Notes: generated from the letters alone by a model not told the origin. Shown: positions 1 to 9,290, numbered from the stretch's first letter. The stretch: 64,000 nt of DNA from RPQJ01 sp963744735 (GCA_963744735.1 CAVUVH010000005.1:62001-126000); one strand, 5' to 3'. A program made the numbers and translations.

Positions 1-720
1 GGCGCCGGACGCGCGTTCTGTGCCGGGATGGACCTCGCCGCCACCGGCAACGTCTTCGGGCTCGACGAAACCCTGCGGCCGACGCTCGCGGACCTGCGTG
101 ATCGGCTGGAAGACCCGGCCATCCTGCGTGGCGTGCGTGACACCGGCGGTCGCGTCGTGCTGGCGATCTACGAATGCATGAAACCCGTGATCGGCGCGAT
201 CAACGGCGCAGCCGTGGGCATCGGCGCCACGATGACGCTGCCGATGGACGTGCGACTCGCGGCCGAGGGCGCACGCATCGGCTTCGTCTTCGGCCGTCTC
301 GGCATCGTGCCGGAGGCGTGCTCGAGCTGGTTCCTGCCGCGACTGGTCGGCATCCCGCAGGCGCTGGAATGGATCTACACCGCTGAACCGTTCGACGCCG
401 CCGAAGGCGTGCGCGCGGGACTGCTCAAGGCCGCGGTGCCTGCCGACAGGCTGCTGGAAGAAGCGCGCAAGCTTGCGCACAGGTTCATCGACAATCGGTC
501 GCCGGTCGCGGTCGCGTTGGCGCGACAGATGATTTACCGCAACGTCGCCGCCAGCCACCCGCTCGAGGCACACCGCGTCGATTCGCTCGCGATGTGGCAC
601 CTGAGCCAGGGCGACGGCGCCGAGGGCGTGCGCGCGTTCCTCGAGAAGCGCACGCCGCAGTTCAAGTCGCGGGTGTCGACCGACCTGCCCGAGTTCGTCG
701 CGGAGTGGCTGAAGCGCTGA
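1..720 (+). CDS. Enoyl-CoA hydratase/isomerase (crotonase) family protein, 5' end cut off
   Basis: The reading frame is open from base 1 and ends with TGA at 718-720, so about 239 C-terminal residues are visible and the N-terminus lies outside the window. The first codons read GAGRAFCAGMDL, the crotonase active-site loop that positions the acyl-CoA thioester. A second oxyanion-hole segment, INGAAVGIGATMTLPMDVRLA, follows around bases 200-260, then the LGIVPEACSSWFLPRLVG segment typical of this subgroup. Crotonases hydrate or isomerise acyl-CoA thioesters in the cytoplasm. An acyl-CoA dehydrogenase and malate synthase lie nearby, which fits beta-oxidation with the glyoxylate bypass. The exact substrate cannot be read from sequence. 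Confidence 0.88.
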   Translation, partial: GAGRAFCAGMDLAATGNVFGLDETLRPTLADLRDRLEDPAILRGVRDTGGRVVLAIYECMKPVIGAINGAAVGIGATMTLPMDVRLAAEGARIGFVFGRLGIVPEACSSWFLPRLVGIPQALEWIYTAEPFDAAEGVRAGLLKAAVPADRLLEEARKLAHRFIDNRSPVAVALARQMIYRNVAASHPLEAHRVDSLAMWHLSQGDGAEGVRAFLEKRTPQFKSRVSTDLPEFVAEWLKR

Positions 721-751
721 TTCACGTGCGCGTCTGCAGGTCGCCGCTGCT

Positions 752-830
752 CCTGCGGCTGATCCGGGACCTTTTCCAGAGCTGGTAAGGCAGACACGCG
801 CTCTGCAAAAGGTCCCGGATCGGCCGCAGG
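752..830. repeat. Long hairpin with conserved loop (copy 1 of 5)
   Basis: Arms 752-782 and 800-830 are reverse complements over 31 bases with two mismatches. The complementarity continues outward in weaker form towards 735 and 847. The 17-base loop at 783-799, read on the minus strand, is GCGTGTCTGCCTTACCA, the loop shared with four other hairpins in this window. It lies in the 379-base gap between the crotonase gene and convergent glcB. It may act as a bidirectional terminator, but neither strand shows a clear T-run. Confidence 0.75.
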
Positions 831-1005
831 CGAGGCGGCGCCTTGAGCGCTCGCCGGGCGTGAACGAGTGCATGCAGATGCGACCGTCAGCCCACGCCCG
901 CCGATCCGCACGGCGCAAGTAGCCGGATAGGGTTCAGAGCTGCAACGGTCGCGCTGAGGCTGCGTGCGCAAGTGCGCTCGGGCGCGGCGGTGCAGGCGAT
1001 GGACG

Positions 1006-1059
1006 CGGCACGGCTCCGCGCCGCGCGTCTGCCTTTACCAAGGCGCGGGAGCCGTACCG
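1006..1059. repeat. Hairpin with conserved loop (copy 2 of 5)
   Basis: Arms 1006-1022 and 1042-1059 pair with one bulge and one mismatch. The loop at 1023-1041 contains GCGCGTCTGCCTTTACC, matching the loops of copies 1, 4 and 5, while the stem sequence is unrelated to theirs. The rest of the gap at 721-1099 shows no convincing reading frame. Confidence 0.65.
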
Positions 1060-1080
1060 AATGCGCCGCATAGCTCCATC

Positions 1081-1106
1081 GCGCGAGTATCTGCCTTGTC
1101 TAGCGC
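1081..1106. repeat. Short hairpin with conserved loop (copy 3 of 5), overlapping the glcB stop
   Basis: Arms 1081-1087 and 1100-1106 pair over seven bases with one mismatch. The loop TATCTGCCTTGT matches the conserved loop family. It is the weakest member and covers the repaired stop codon of glcB, so the stem could be chance. Confidence 0.4.
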
Positions 1107-3272
1107 GCCGCGTGCCGCTTCACCACCAGCCGATGCGCGTGCAGCAGGGGCTCGGTGTACCCCGACGGTTGCTGCGTGCCGAGGAACACCAGGTCGCACG
1201 CCGCCTTGAACGCCTCGCCGTCGCAGCGCGGGCGCCATCGGCCGGTACAGCGGATCGCCGGCGTTCTGCTGATCGACCACCGCCGCCATGCGCCGCATCA
1301 CGTCCATCACCTGCTCGCGCGTGACGATGCCGTGGCGCAGCCAGTTGGCGATGTGCTGCGACGAAATGCGGCAGGTCGCGCGATCTTCCATCAGGCCCAC
1401 GTCGTGGATGTCGGGCACCTTGGAGCAGCCGACACCCTGGTCCACCCAGCGCACGACATAGCCCAGGATGCCCTGCGCATTGTTCTCGATCTCGGCCTTG
1501 ATCTCCGCCATCGACCACTGCGTGTTCGCGGCCAGCGGGATCGTCAGGATGCCGTCCAGCCGGTCGCCACGCGGGGCCTGCGCCAGCTCGGCCTGGCGCG
1601 CCTTCACGTCATAGACGTGGTAATGCGTCGCGTGCAGTGTCGCGCCGGTCGGGCTGGGTACCCAGGCGCAGGTCGCGCCCGCGCGCAGGTGGCCGATCTT
1701 CTGCTCGAGCATCGCGTGCATCAGGTCCGGCATCGCCCACATGCCCTTGCCGATCTGCGCCCTGCCCACCAGCCCGCAGGCGAGCCCGGTCTCGACGTTC
1801 GCCAGCTCGTAGGCGGCGATCCAGGCCTGCGACTTCATGTCGTTCTTGCGCACCATCGCGCCCGCTTCCATCGAGGTGTGGATCTCGTCGCCGGTGCGGT
1901 CGAGGAAGCCGGTGTTGATGAACGCGACGCGCGACTTCGCCGCGCGGATGCATTCCTTCAGGTTGACGGTCGTGCGCCGCTCCTCGTCCATGATGCCGAG
2001 CTTGACGGTGTACTGCGGCAGTCCCAGCGTCTTTTCCACGTGCGTGAAGATCGCGTCCGCAAAGGCGACCTCCTCCGGCCCGTGCATCTTCGGCTTCACC
2101 ACGTACACCGAGCCGCGGGTTGAATTGCGCGGCTCGCCGTCGCGCTTCTGCAGGTCGACCAGCGCGACCAGCACGGTGCACATCGCGTCGAGCAGGCCCT
2201 CGAACGCCTCATGGCCGTCGCGGTCCAGCACGGCCGGGTTCGTCATCAGGTGACCGACGTTGCGCACCAGCAGCAGCGAGCGTCCCTGCAGCGTGAACTC
2301 GCGGCCGTCCGGCGCGGTGTAGCTGCGGTCGGGGTTCAGCCTGCGCTCGATCGTGCGCCCGCCCTTCGGCACGAGCTCGACCAGGTCGCCACGCATCAGG
2401 CCGAGCCAGTTGCGGTAGGCCAGCGCCTTGTCCTCGGCATCGACCGCGGCCACCGAGTCCTCGCAATCCATGATCGCCGTGATCGCCGCCTCGAGGAACA
2501 CGTCGGCCACGCCCGCGCGGTCGATCTGGCCGATGCGGCTCGCGCGGTCGATGTGCAGTTCGATGTGCAGGCTGTGGTGCCGCAGCAGGATCACCGCCGG
2601 CGCCGCCGGCGACCCGCTGTAACCGGCGAACAGCCGGGGTTCGGCGAGCGAAGTCACGCGCCCGTCCGCGAGCTCGACCTGCAGCTTGCCCGCCACGACG
2701 CGGTACGCCGTCGCGTCGGCATGACTGCCCATGGCCAGGGGAACCGCGCGATCGAGGAACTGGCGCGCCCAGGCGATCACCCGCGCGCCGCGCGCCTCGT
2801 TGAACGGCCCCGGCGGCGGCAGGTCACCCATCGCGTCGGTGCCGTACAGCGCATCGTAGAGGCTGCCCCAGCGCGCGTTGGCGGCGTTGAGCGCATAGCG
2901 CGCGTTCATCACCGGCACGACCAGCTGCGGCCCCGGCATGCTGGCGATCTCGGGATCGACGTTGGCCGTGTCGATGCTGAAATCCGGGCCCGCGGGCACG
3001 AGGTAGCCGATTTCCGCCAGGAACGCCTTGTAGGCCGCCGCGTCGATCGGCAGCGCGGGATTGGCGCGATGCCAGGCGTCGATCCGCGACTGCAGCGCAT
3101 CGCGCTTTGCGAGCAGTTCGCGATTGCGCGGCCCGAAGTCGTGCACGAGCTGCGCGAGGCCCTGCCAGAACGTGTCGGAATCCACGCCGGTGGCGGGCAG
3201 CGCCTCGCGTTCGATGAAATCGTGCAGGGCCGGCGCAACGCGCAGGCCAAATTTTTCGATGCGGTCGGTCAT
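1100..3272 (-). CDS. glcB: Malate synthase G, one frameshift near the 3' end
   Basis: Condenses glyoxylate with acetyl-CoA to give malate in the glyoxylate bypass. The protein starts MTDRIEKFGLRVAPALHDFI and reads as isoform G for about 680 residues. The core contains SVYVVKPKMHGPEEVAFAD, LGIMDEERRTTVNLKECI and MEDRATCRISSQHIANWLRHG, all typical of the long monomeric G form (about 720 residues). Near base 1235 the frame shifts. Unrepaired, it runs into junk and stops at 1035. Repaired, it gives FKAACDLVFLGTQQPSGY, the expected family C-terminus, and stops with TAG at 1100-1102. A sequencing indel is the simplest explanation. The gene stands alone, convergent to the crotonase gene. Confidence 0.93.
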
Positions 3273-3367
3273 GGTGGTGTCCGGCTGCAGGGTGGCGTAT
3301 TGCAGCGCACCATTATGACGCCAGCCGGGGACCGGGGACAGTCAGTGGAAAAGGGTAGCGTCCCTGT

Positions 3368-4227
3368 TCAGGGGACGGTGGCGAGGAAGGCGTCGATGGC
3401 GGCGACGGCGGCTGGCTCGTCCAGCAGCGGCACGTGGCCGCGGTCCGGCACCTCGGCCCGGACGAGGTCCGGCTTTTCGCGCTGCATGCGCTCGAAGGTC
3501 GCAGTGGAAAGGATGTCCGAGGTGGCCCCGCGCAGCACCAGCGTCGGCACCGGCTTGAGCGCCGCAAACACCGGCCACAGGTCGGGTGCCGCCGCGGCCG
3601 GCGCCGCGCGCACGGCCTCGCCGATGTTGGGGTCCATGTCGAGGCGCGGCACGCCGTCGACGTCGCTGTAGCTGCGCGGCGGGTGAAATCCGCCCACTGT
3701 TCCGCGCTCAGCCCGGGCAGCGTCGGCTCATAGGTCGCACGCACCAGCGTCACGGCCTCGTCCCAGTTCCTGGCCGGCGGAAAGCGCCCGACATAGGACG
3801 CAATCCGGGCCAGTCCGACCGGATCGACCTCCGGGCCGACGTCGTTCAGGATCGCGGCCGCGACCCTGCCCGGCTGCGTTGCCGCGGTGAGCATGGTGAG
3901 GATGCCGCCGAGCGAGGTGCCGAGGTACACGCAGCGCTCGATGCCCGCGTCGGCCAGCAGCCGGGCGATGTCGCCCAGGTAGGTACCGGGGTGGTAGTTC
4001 TGCCAGACAGGATCGTGCTGCGACTTGCCGCGCCCGCGCAGGTCCGCGCACAGCACCCGCCGCTGCGCGCGCAGCCGCAGCGCCACGTGCTCGAAATCGC
4101 GCGAATTTCGCGTCAGCCCCGGCAGGCAAAGCACCGGCAGCGCGCCCGGCTCCGCCGCCGCGTAGTCGCGGTAATGCAGGCGCAGTCCGTCGGCCGATTC
4201 GAACCAGCGTTCCGTCATCGAACTCAT
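3368..4227 (-). CDS. Alpha/beta-fold hydrolase, one frameshift
   Basis: A soluble alpha/beta hydrolase of about 285 residues. The N-terminal half shows the oxyanion region VLCLPGLTRNSRDF, ADLRGRGKS, and the nucleophile elbow GTSLGG with its serine. Near base 3685 the frame shifts. The other frame carries the rest: VPTLVLRGATSDILS, where the acidic residue is expected, and VPDRGHVPLLDEP with the catalytic histidine, ending at 3368. Both halves together make one complete triad, so the break is probably an indel error. The gene lies 48 bases downstream of the acyl-CoA dehydrogenase and may be co-transcribed with it. The substrate is unknown; esterase or haloalkane/ring-cleavage-like hydrolases share this pattern. 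Confidence 0.82.
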
Positions 4228-4275
4228 CTCATCGCACCTCAGCCCGGTCGGAACGGAGCTGGCGCAGCTGGAGCG

Positions 4276-5418
4276 TCAGAGGGCGCGGGAGATCAGTTCC
4301 TTCATGACCTCGTTGGTGCCGCCGTAGATGCGCTGCACGCGGGAGTCCGCGAACATGCGGCAGACGAGGTATTCGTTCATGTAGCCATAGCCGCCAAAGA
4401 GCTGCTGGCACTCGTCGATCACCTTCTGCTGCATGTCGGTGACCCACCACTTGGCCATCGCCGCGGTCTCGGTGTCGAGCTCGCCCCGGACCAGCAGCTC
4501 GACGCAGCGGTCGACGAAGACACGGGCCACGCGCGTGTGCGTCACGCACTCGGCCAGCTTGAACTTCGTGTTCTGGAACGATGCCACCGGGTGGCCGAAG
4601 ATCTTGCGCTCGTTGACGTACCGGATGGTCTCCTCGACCGCGCCTTCCATCGCCGCCACGCCGCACAGCGCGATCAGCAGCCGCTCGTACGGCAGGTCGC
4701 CCATCAGCATGTGCATGCCCTTGCCTTCCGCCTGCAGCAGGCAGTCGACCGGCACGCGCACATCCTCGAAGAACAGCTCGGCCGTGTCCTGCGCGTCGAG
4801 CCCCATCTTGTCGAGCACCCGGCCGACCCTGTAACCGGGCAGGTCGGTCGTCTCGACCATCAGGATCGACAGCCCGCGGCTGCGGTCATTGGGGTCGGTG
4901 CGCACCACCAGCATCAGGATCTCGGCCTGGCCGCCGTTGGTGATGAAGATCTTGGAGCCGTTGACGACGTAGTGGTCGCCATCGCGCACCGCGCGGGTGC
5001 GGATGCCCTTGAGGTCGGAGCCCGCGCCCGGCTCCGTCATGGCGATCGCGCCGATCAGCTCGCCGCGCGCCATGCGCGGCAGCCAGCGCTGCTTCTGCGC
5101 CTCGGTGCCGTAATTGAGCACGTAATGCGCGGCGATGCTGTGCACGCCCTGGCCGAAACCCGACAGCCCGCGCCGGTTGGTTTCCTCGTACAGCACCGAC
5201 TCGTGGCGGAAATCGCCGCCGCCGCCGCCGTACTCGGCCGGCACGTCGAGCAGCAGGAACCCGGCCTCGCCGATCTTGCGCCAGAGTTCCTTGTCGACGG
5301 CCTTCTGCTTGCGCCAGCGCGCGTCGTGCGGCGCCATCTCGGTCTCGACAAAGCGTGCGATCGCCTCGCGCAGCATGCGCAGGTCGTCGTCCATCCAGGG
5401 GGATTCGTATGGCTTCAT
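4276..5418 (-). CDS. Acyl-CoA dehydrogenase, long-chain type
   Basis: A flavoprotein of 380 residues that oxidises acyl-CoA to trans-2-enoyl-CoA. FAD/substrate-binding segments are AIAMTEPGAGSDLKGIRT near residues 125-141 and YVVNGSKIFITNGG near 150-163. The C-terminus reads IYGGTNEVMKELISR. In medium-chain enzymes the catalytic glutamate sits in a YEGT motif; here that position is glycine. Instead LPYERLLIA supplies Glu245, the position used by long-chain and isovaleryl-CoA dehydrogenases. The ATG at 5418 gives the full family length. It is followed by the alpha/beta hydrolase on the same strand. Confidence 0.93.
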   Translation of the reverse strand: MKPYESPWMDDDLRMLREAIARFVETEMAPHDARWRKQKAVDKELWRKIGEAGFLLLDVPAEYGGGGGDFRHESVLYEETNRRGLSGFGQGVHSIAAHYVLNYGTEAQKQRWLPRMARGELIGAIAMTEPGAGSDLKGIRTRAVRDGDHYVVNGSKIFITNGGQAEILMLVVRTDPNDRSRGLSILMVETTDLPGYRVGRVLDKMGLDAQDTAELFFEDVRVPVDCLLQAEGKGMHMLMGDLPYERLLIALCGVAAMEGAVEETIRYVNERKIFGHPVASFQNTKFKLAECVTHTRVARVFVDRCVELLVRGELDTETAAMAKWWVTDMQQKVIDECQQLFGGYGYMNEYLVCRMFADSRVQRIYGGTNEVMKELISRAL

Positions 5419-5424
5419 GATGGG

Positions 5425-5584
5425 AAGGGATTAGGGGATAGGGACTAGGGAATAGAATGGTGGTGAGCTGCAGGTTATGAGCAGGCGGAACGGCCGGAAA
5501 ACAGCGATGCCAGTTCGATCCTATGAGCGTGCACCGCGCCGCGGGACTCGTCACTAATCACTAATCCCTAGTCCCTATTCCCTT
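5425..5584. repeat. Inverted GGGATTA/GGGACTA-rich tracts between purA and the dehydrogenase gene
   Basis: At 5425-5455 the plus strand carries repeated AGGGA/TTAGGGG/CTAGGG words. At 5552-5584 the complementary words occur (CTAATCCCTAGTCCCTATTC). The two tracts are inverted about 95 bases apart and fill most of this 168-base gap. A third tract lies on the other side of purA at 6887-6914. They resemble telomere repeats only by base composition. A transcript hairpin is possible. Confidence 0.6.
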
Positions 5585-5586
5585 CT

Positions 5587-6879
5587 TCAATCGTAGGGAT
5601 GCCGCAGGATGATGGTCTCGGTGCGGTCGGGGCCGGTGGAGACGATGTCGATCGGCACGCCGGCCAGCTCTTCCATGCGCGCGAGGTACCGGCGCGCGTT
5701 GGCCGGCAGCTTGGTGAAATCGGTGATGCCGTGCGTGGGCTCGGTCCAGCCGGCGTGCTCCTCGTACACCGGTTCGCACTCGCAGAACCGGTGCGGCAGC
5801 AGCGGCAGCTCGTCGCGGACCTCGCCGTCGATGCGGTAGCCGGTGCAGATCCGCAGAGTGTCGAGGCCGTCGAGCACGTCGAGCTTGGTCACGCCCAGGC
5901 TCGAGATGCTGTTGTGCATGACCGCTCGCCGCAGCGCGATCGCGTCGAACCAGCCGCAGCGGCGTGCCCGCCCGGTCACTGCCCCGAATTCGTGGCCGAC
6001 GCGCGACAGGTGCTCGCCGGTGACGTCGAACAGCTCGGTCGGGAACGGCCCCGCGCCGACGCGCGTGGTGTAGGCCTTGACGATGCCGAGCACGGCATGG
6101 ATGTCGCGCGGCCCGAGGCCGGTGCCCACGGCCGCTTCGCCCGCGATCGTGTTCGAGGAGGTGACGAACGGGTAGGTGCCGATGTCCACGTCGAGCATCG
6201 CGCCCTGCGCGCCTTCGAACATGACGTTGGCGCCGCGCTTCATCTCGGCCTTGAGCAGCAGGCTGACGTCCGCGATCAGCGGCGCCACGCGCTCGGCCTG
6301 CGCCACGAGCTCGTCGAGCGTGCGCTGGAAGTCCACCGTCTCGGCGCTGAAGTAGCGGCTCAGCACGAAGTTGTGGAAGTCGAGCACCTCGCCCAGGCGC
6401 GCGGCGAGCGTTTCCCGCTGCAGCAGGTCGGTCAGGCGCACGGCGCGGCGCGCCACCTTGTCCTCGTACGCGGGGCCGATGCCGCGCCCCGTGGTGCCGA
6501 TGGCATTGACGCCCTTGGCGCGCTCGCGCGCGCGGTCGAGCGCGATGTGCGAGGGCAGGATCAGCGCGCAGTTGGGGCTGATGCGCAGGCGCTCGTACAC
6601 CGGGATGCCGCGCTGCACGAGCGTGTCGGCCTCGCGGAACAGCGCCTCCAGCGAGATCACCACGCCGTTGCCGATCAGGCACTGCACGCCGGGGTGCAGG
6701 ATGCCGGACGGGATCAGCGACAGGACAGTCTTGGCGCCATCGATGACGAGCGTGTGCCCGGCATTGTGGCCGCCCTGGAAGCGCGCGACGGCGCCGACCC
6801 TCTCGGTCAGCAGGTCGACGATCTTGCCCTTGCCTTCGTCGCCCCACTGGGCACCGATGACGACGAGATTCTTGGCCAT
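5587..6879 (-). CDS. purA: Adenylosuccinate synthetase
   Basis: Joins IMP and aspartate, using GTP, to make adenylosuccinate, the first committed step to AMP. The 430-residue protein starts MAKNLVVIGAQWGDEGKGKI, which includes the GTP-binding loop. GGHNAGHT follows near residue 37, the conserved IMP-site segment, and GTTGRGIGPAYEDK near residue 127. Length and start match the family exactly and the frame is intact. It closes the superoperon that begins at nnr, following hflC and the DUF2065 gene as in other gammaproteobacteria. Confidence 0.98.
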   Translation of the reverse strand: MAKNLVVIGAQWGDEGKGKIVDLLTERVGAVARFQGGHNAGHTLVIDGAKTVLSLIPSGILHPGVQCLIGNGVVISLEALFREADTLVQRGIPVYERLRISPNCALILPSHIALDRARERAKGVNAIGTTGRGIGPAYEDKVARRAVRLTDLLQRETLAARLGEVLDFHNFVLSRYFSAETVDFQRTLDELVAQAERVAPLIADVSLLLKAEMKRGANVMFEGAQGAMLDVDIGTYPFVTSSNTIAGEAAVGTGLGPRDIHAVLGIVKAYTTRVGAGPFPTELFDVTGEHLSRVGHEFGAVTGRARRCGWFDAIALRRAVMHNSISSLGVTKLDVLDGLDTLRICTGYRIDGEVRDELPLLPHRFCECEPVYEEHAGWTEPTHGITDFTKLPANARRYLARMEELAGVPIDIVSTGPDRTETIILRHPYD

Positions 6880-6886
6880 AACGGAT

Positions 6887-6914
6887 ACGGAATAGGGATT
6901 AGGGATTAGGGAAT
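6887..6914. repeat. GGGATTA tandem tract upstream of purA
   Basis: Plus-strand words AATAGGGATTAGGGATTAGG continue the sequence type seen at 5425-5584 on the other side of purA. It lies in the 48-base gap between purA and the DUF2065 gene, so it would be in the purA leader of a read-through transcript. Confidence 0.55.
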
Positions 6915-6927
6915 GGGCGCGGGCGGT

Positions 6928-7125
6928 TCAGGCGCCGCCGCGCACCAGGAAGAGCATGACGCAACCTGCAATCATGCTGCCGAGGCCGATCCGGCGCAAC
7001 AGGCGGTCATCCAGCTGCGACATGGACTGGAAGGCGCGCTTGGCGCCGGCCGGATTGACGAACGGCAGCACGCCCTCCAGCACCAGGTAGAGCGCAAGCG
7101 CAGCCCAGAGGTCCTGCCAGTCCAT
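6928..7125 (-). CDS. DUF2065 family small membrane protein (YjeT-like)
   Basis: A 65-residue protein starting MDWQDLWAALALYLVLEGVL, with a hydrophobic N-terminal helix, a basic middle (AKRAFQSMSQLDDRLLRRIG) and a second helix ending in MLFLVRGG. This is the DUF2065/YjeT pattern, usually found between hflC and purA, as here. Its function is not established. Placement suggests a link to the HflKC membrane complex, but that is only context. Confidence 0.88.
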   Translation of the reverse strand: MDWQDLWAALALYLVLEGVLPFVNPAGAKRAFQSMSQLDDRLLRRIGLGSMIAGCVMLFLVRGGA

Positions 7126-7159
7126 GACGGTTTCCGGTCGCGGCGCGCGGGCGCCGCGC

Positions 7160-8029
7160 TCAGCGTCCGGACTCGTTGAAGTACTTGAAGAACTCGCCCT
7201 CGGGCGCCATCACCAGCACGTCGCCCTGCTTGCCCAGCGAGCGGCGGAATGCCTGCATGCTGCGGTAGAAAGCGAAGAACTCGGCATTGCGCCCGAACGC
7301 CTCCGAATAGATGTCGGCCGCGGCCGCGTCGCCCTCGCCGCGGGTGATCTCCGCCTGGCGGTACGCCTCGGCCAGGATCTCGGTGCGCTGGCGGTCGGCC
7401 TCGGCGCGCGTGCGCTCCGACACGGCCGAACCCTCTGCGCGCAGCTGCGTCGCCTGGCGCGCGAAGTCCTGCCGCATGCGGTTGAACACCGACTCGCTGA
7501 CTTCTTCCGGCAGCTCGATGCTCTTCACCCGCACGTCCACCAGCGTGATGCCGAGGTTGTTGACGTTGCTGCCGGCGATCTTCAGCACCTCGCCCAGGAA
7601 CTCGCTGCGGTCCGCCGCGACGACCTGCTGGATGGTGCGCCGCGCGATGACGCTCTTGATGCCGTCCTTGACGATTTCGCCGAGGCGGCGGTTGGCCACT
7701 TCCTCGCTGCCGCCGGAGGTCGACTGGTAGAAGCGCGAGACGTCGCTGATGCGCCACTTGACGAAGAAGTTGATGCGCAGGATCTTGCCTTCGCTGGTCA
7801 GGAACTGTTCCGCCGGGTAGTCCTCGGTGAGGATGCGGCGGTCGAACTTGATCACGTTGTTGATGAACGGCGTGAGGAAGTGCAGGCCCGGCTCGTAGTC
7901 GTAGCGGACGATCTCGCCGAAACGCAACTTCATCGCCAGTTCGGTCTCGCGCACGGTAAACGCGGCCATCGACAGCAGCATCGCCGCGGCGCCCAGGATC
8001 AGCAGCGGCAGGTAACTCTTGTTGTTCAT
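7160..8029 (-). CDS. hflC: HflC, FtsH protease modulator (SPFH family)
   Basis: Inner-membrane SPFH/prohibitin-family protein that forms, with HflK, a large ring around the FtsH protease. The 289 residues start with one transmembrane helix (LPLLILGAAAMLLSMAAF) followed by an SPFH domain (LAMKLRFGEIVRYDYEPGLH) and a long Ala/Glu/Arg-rich coiled-coil segment near residues 170-250. The ATG overlaps the hflK stop codon in an ATGA arrangement, which indicates translational coupling. The frame is intact and close to the usual length. Confidence 0.96.
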   Translation of the reverse strand: MNNKSYLPLLILGAAAMLLSMAAFTVRETELAMKLRFGEIVRYDYEPGLHFLTPFINNVIKFDRRILTEDYPAEQFLTSEGKILRINFFVKWRISDVSRFYQSTSGGSEEVANRRLGEIVKDGIKSVIARRTIQQVVAADRSEFLGEVLKIAGSNVNNLGITLVDVRVKSIELPEEVSESVFNRMRQDFARQATQLRAEGSAVSERTRAEADRQRTEILAEAYRQAEITRGEGDAAAADIYSEAFGRNAEFFAFYRSMQAFRRSLGKQGDVLVMAPEGEFFKYFNESGR

Positions 8030-9213
8030 CAGCGGGTCCCCCGTTCGCGCCGCGCATCGACCGTGGCGGCGGGCTCCTCTGCGGCTGCCGGTTCGCTCTT
8101 CGGCTGCACCGTGGCCGGGATCTGCCGCTGCTCGTCGAGCGTCAGCGTGCGCGCGCGGCCTTCCATCATCTTGTCGAGCGGCAGGTACAGCATGTTGCCG
8201 GTGCCCTTGGTGTCGACCAGCACCTTGTTGGTGTTGCCGAGCACCGACTCGATCGTCTCGTAGTAGAGGCGCTGGCGCGTCACGCCTGGCGCGCGCTCGT
8301 AGGCGGCCAGCAGCTTGGTGAAGCGCGCCGCCTCGCCCTGCGCGTCGGCGACGATGCGCGCGCGGTAGGCGATCGCATCCTCGGTCTGGCGCGCGGCCGA
8401 ACCCTTGGCCTTCGGCAGGATGTCGTTGGCGTAGGCCTGCGCCTCGAGCGCCAGCCGCTCGCGGTCCTCGCGTGCCTTGATCGCATCGCGCTGCGAACTC
8501 TGCACCTGCTCCGGCACGCTGACACCCTGCAGGTTGACAGAGGTCACCTCGATGCCGGTCTTGTAGCTATCGAGCGTGCGCTGGATCAACTCCTTGGTCT
8601 TGGCCGTGATCTCCTGGCGCCCCTCCTCGAGCACGAAGTCGAGACGGCTGCGGCCGACGATCTCGCGGATGGCGCTCTCGGCCACTTCCTTCAGCGTCTG
8701 GTCGGGATCGCGCACGTTGAACGCGTAGGCGAACGGCTCGGCGCGGCGGTACTGGATCGCGATGTTGATGTCGACCAGGTTTTCGTCTGCGGTCAGCATT
8801 CGCGTCTGGTCGCTGACGCCCTCGATCGTCTCGACGTTGATGATCTGCCGGGCTTCGATCGGCCACGGCACGTGCCAGCGCAGGCCAGGCTCGGTGGTCG
8901 AGACATACTGGCCGAAACGGGTGACGATGCCGCGCTCGGCCGCGTCGACCTTGTAGAAGCCGGTCAGCGCCCAGACGCCGAGCAGCACCAGCGCCACGGT
9001 GCCGAAGCCGAAGCCGCGCAGCGCCGCGTTGCCGCCCGGGCCCGCGCCCCGGCCGCCGTCACGGCCACCATCGTCGCCACCGCCGCCGTTGCCGCCGAAA
9101 ATCTGGGAAAGCTTGCGTTGCAGGTTGCGCAGGGCCTCGTCGAGGTCGGCCGCTCCCTTGTCGGGGCGGTTGCCCCAGGGATTGCGATTCCTGCCCGGGT
9201 CGTTCCAGGCCAT
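8029..9213 (-). CDS. hflK: HflK, FtsH protease modulator (SPFH family)
   Basis: Partner of HflC in the periplasm-facing cage that controls FtsH. It starts MAWNDPGRNRNPWG and continues with a Gly/Asp-rich linker (FGGNGGGGDDGGRDGGRG), both typical of HflK N-termini. One membrane helix follows (GTVALVLLGVWALTGFYKV), then the SPFH domain (ERGIVTRFGQYVSTTEPGL) and a coiled-coil tail. It has 394 residues, intact. It lies downstream of hflX and overlaps hflC by four bases. Confidence 0.96.
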   Translation of the reverse strand: MAWNDPGRNRNPWGNRPDKGAADLDEALRNLQRKLSQIFGGNGGGGDDGGRDGGRGAGPGGNAALRGFGFGTVALVLLGVWALTGFYKVDAAERGIVTRFGQYVSTTEPGLRWHVPWPIEARQIINVETIEGVSDQTRMLTADENLVDINIAIQYRRAEPFAYAFNVRDPDQTLKEVAESAIREIVGRSRLDFVLEEGRQEITAKTKELIQRTLDSYKTGIEVTSVNLQGVSVPEQVQSSQRDAIKAREDRERLALEAQAYANDILPKAKGSAARQTEDAIAYRARIVADAQGEAARFTKLLAAYERAPGVTRQRLYYETIESVLGNTNKVLVDTKGTGNMLYLPLDKMMEGRARTLTLDEQRQIPATVQPKSEPAAAEEPAATVDARRERGTR

Positions 9214-9290
9214 GGGTGCGAGTGCTCCGGATGCTTATGAATTCAGAGAGTTAGGGGCGATTTCCAGGCGTCGGGCAAGGTCGTCGGCGG

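Noticed and set aside
6887..6914. Telomere-like TTAGGG repeats
   Set aside because: Only short, imperfect tracts inside an operon and no chromosome end; they are ordinary intergenic repeats.
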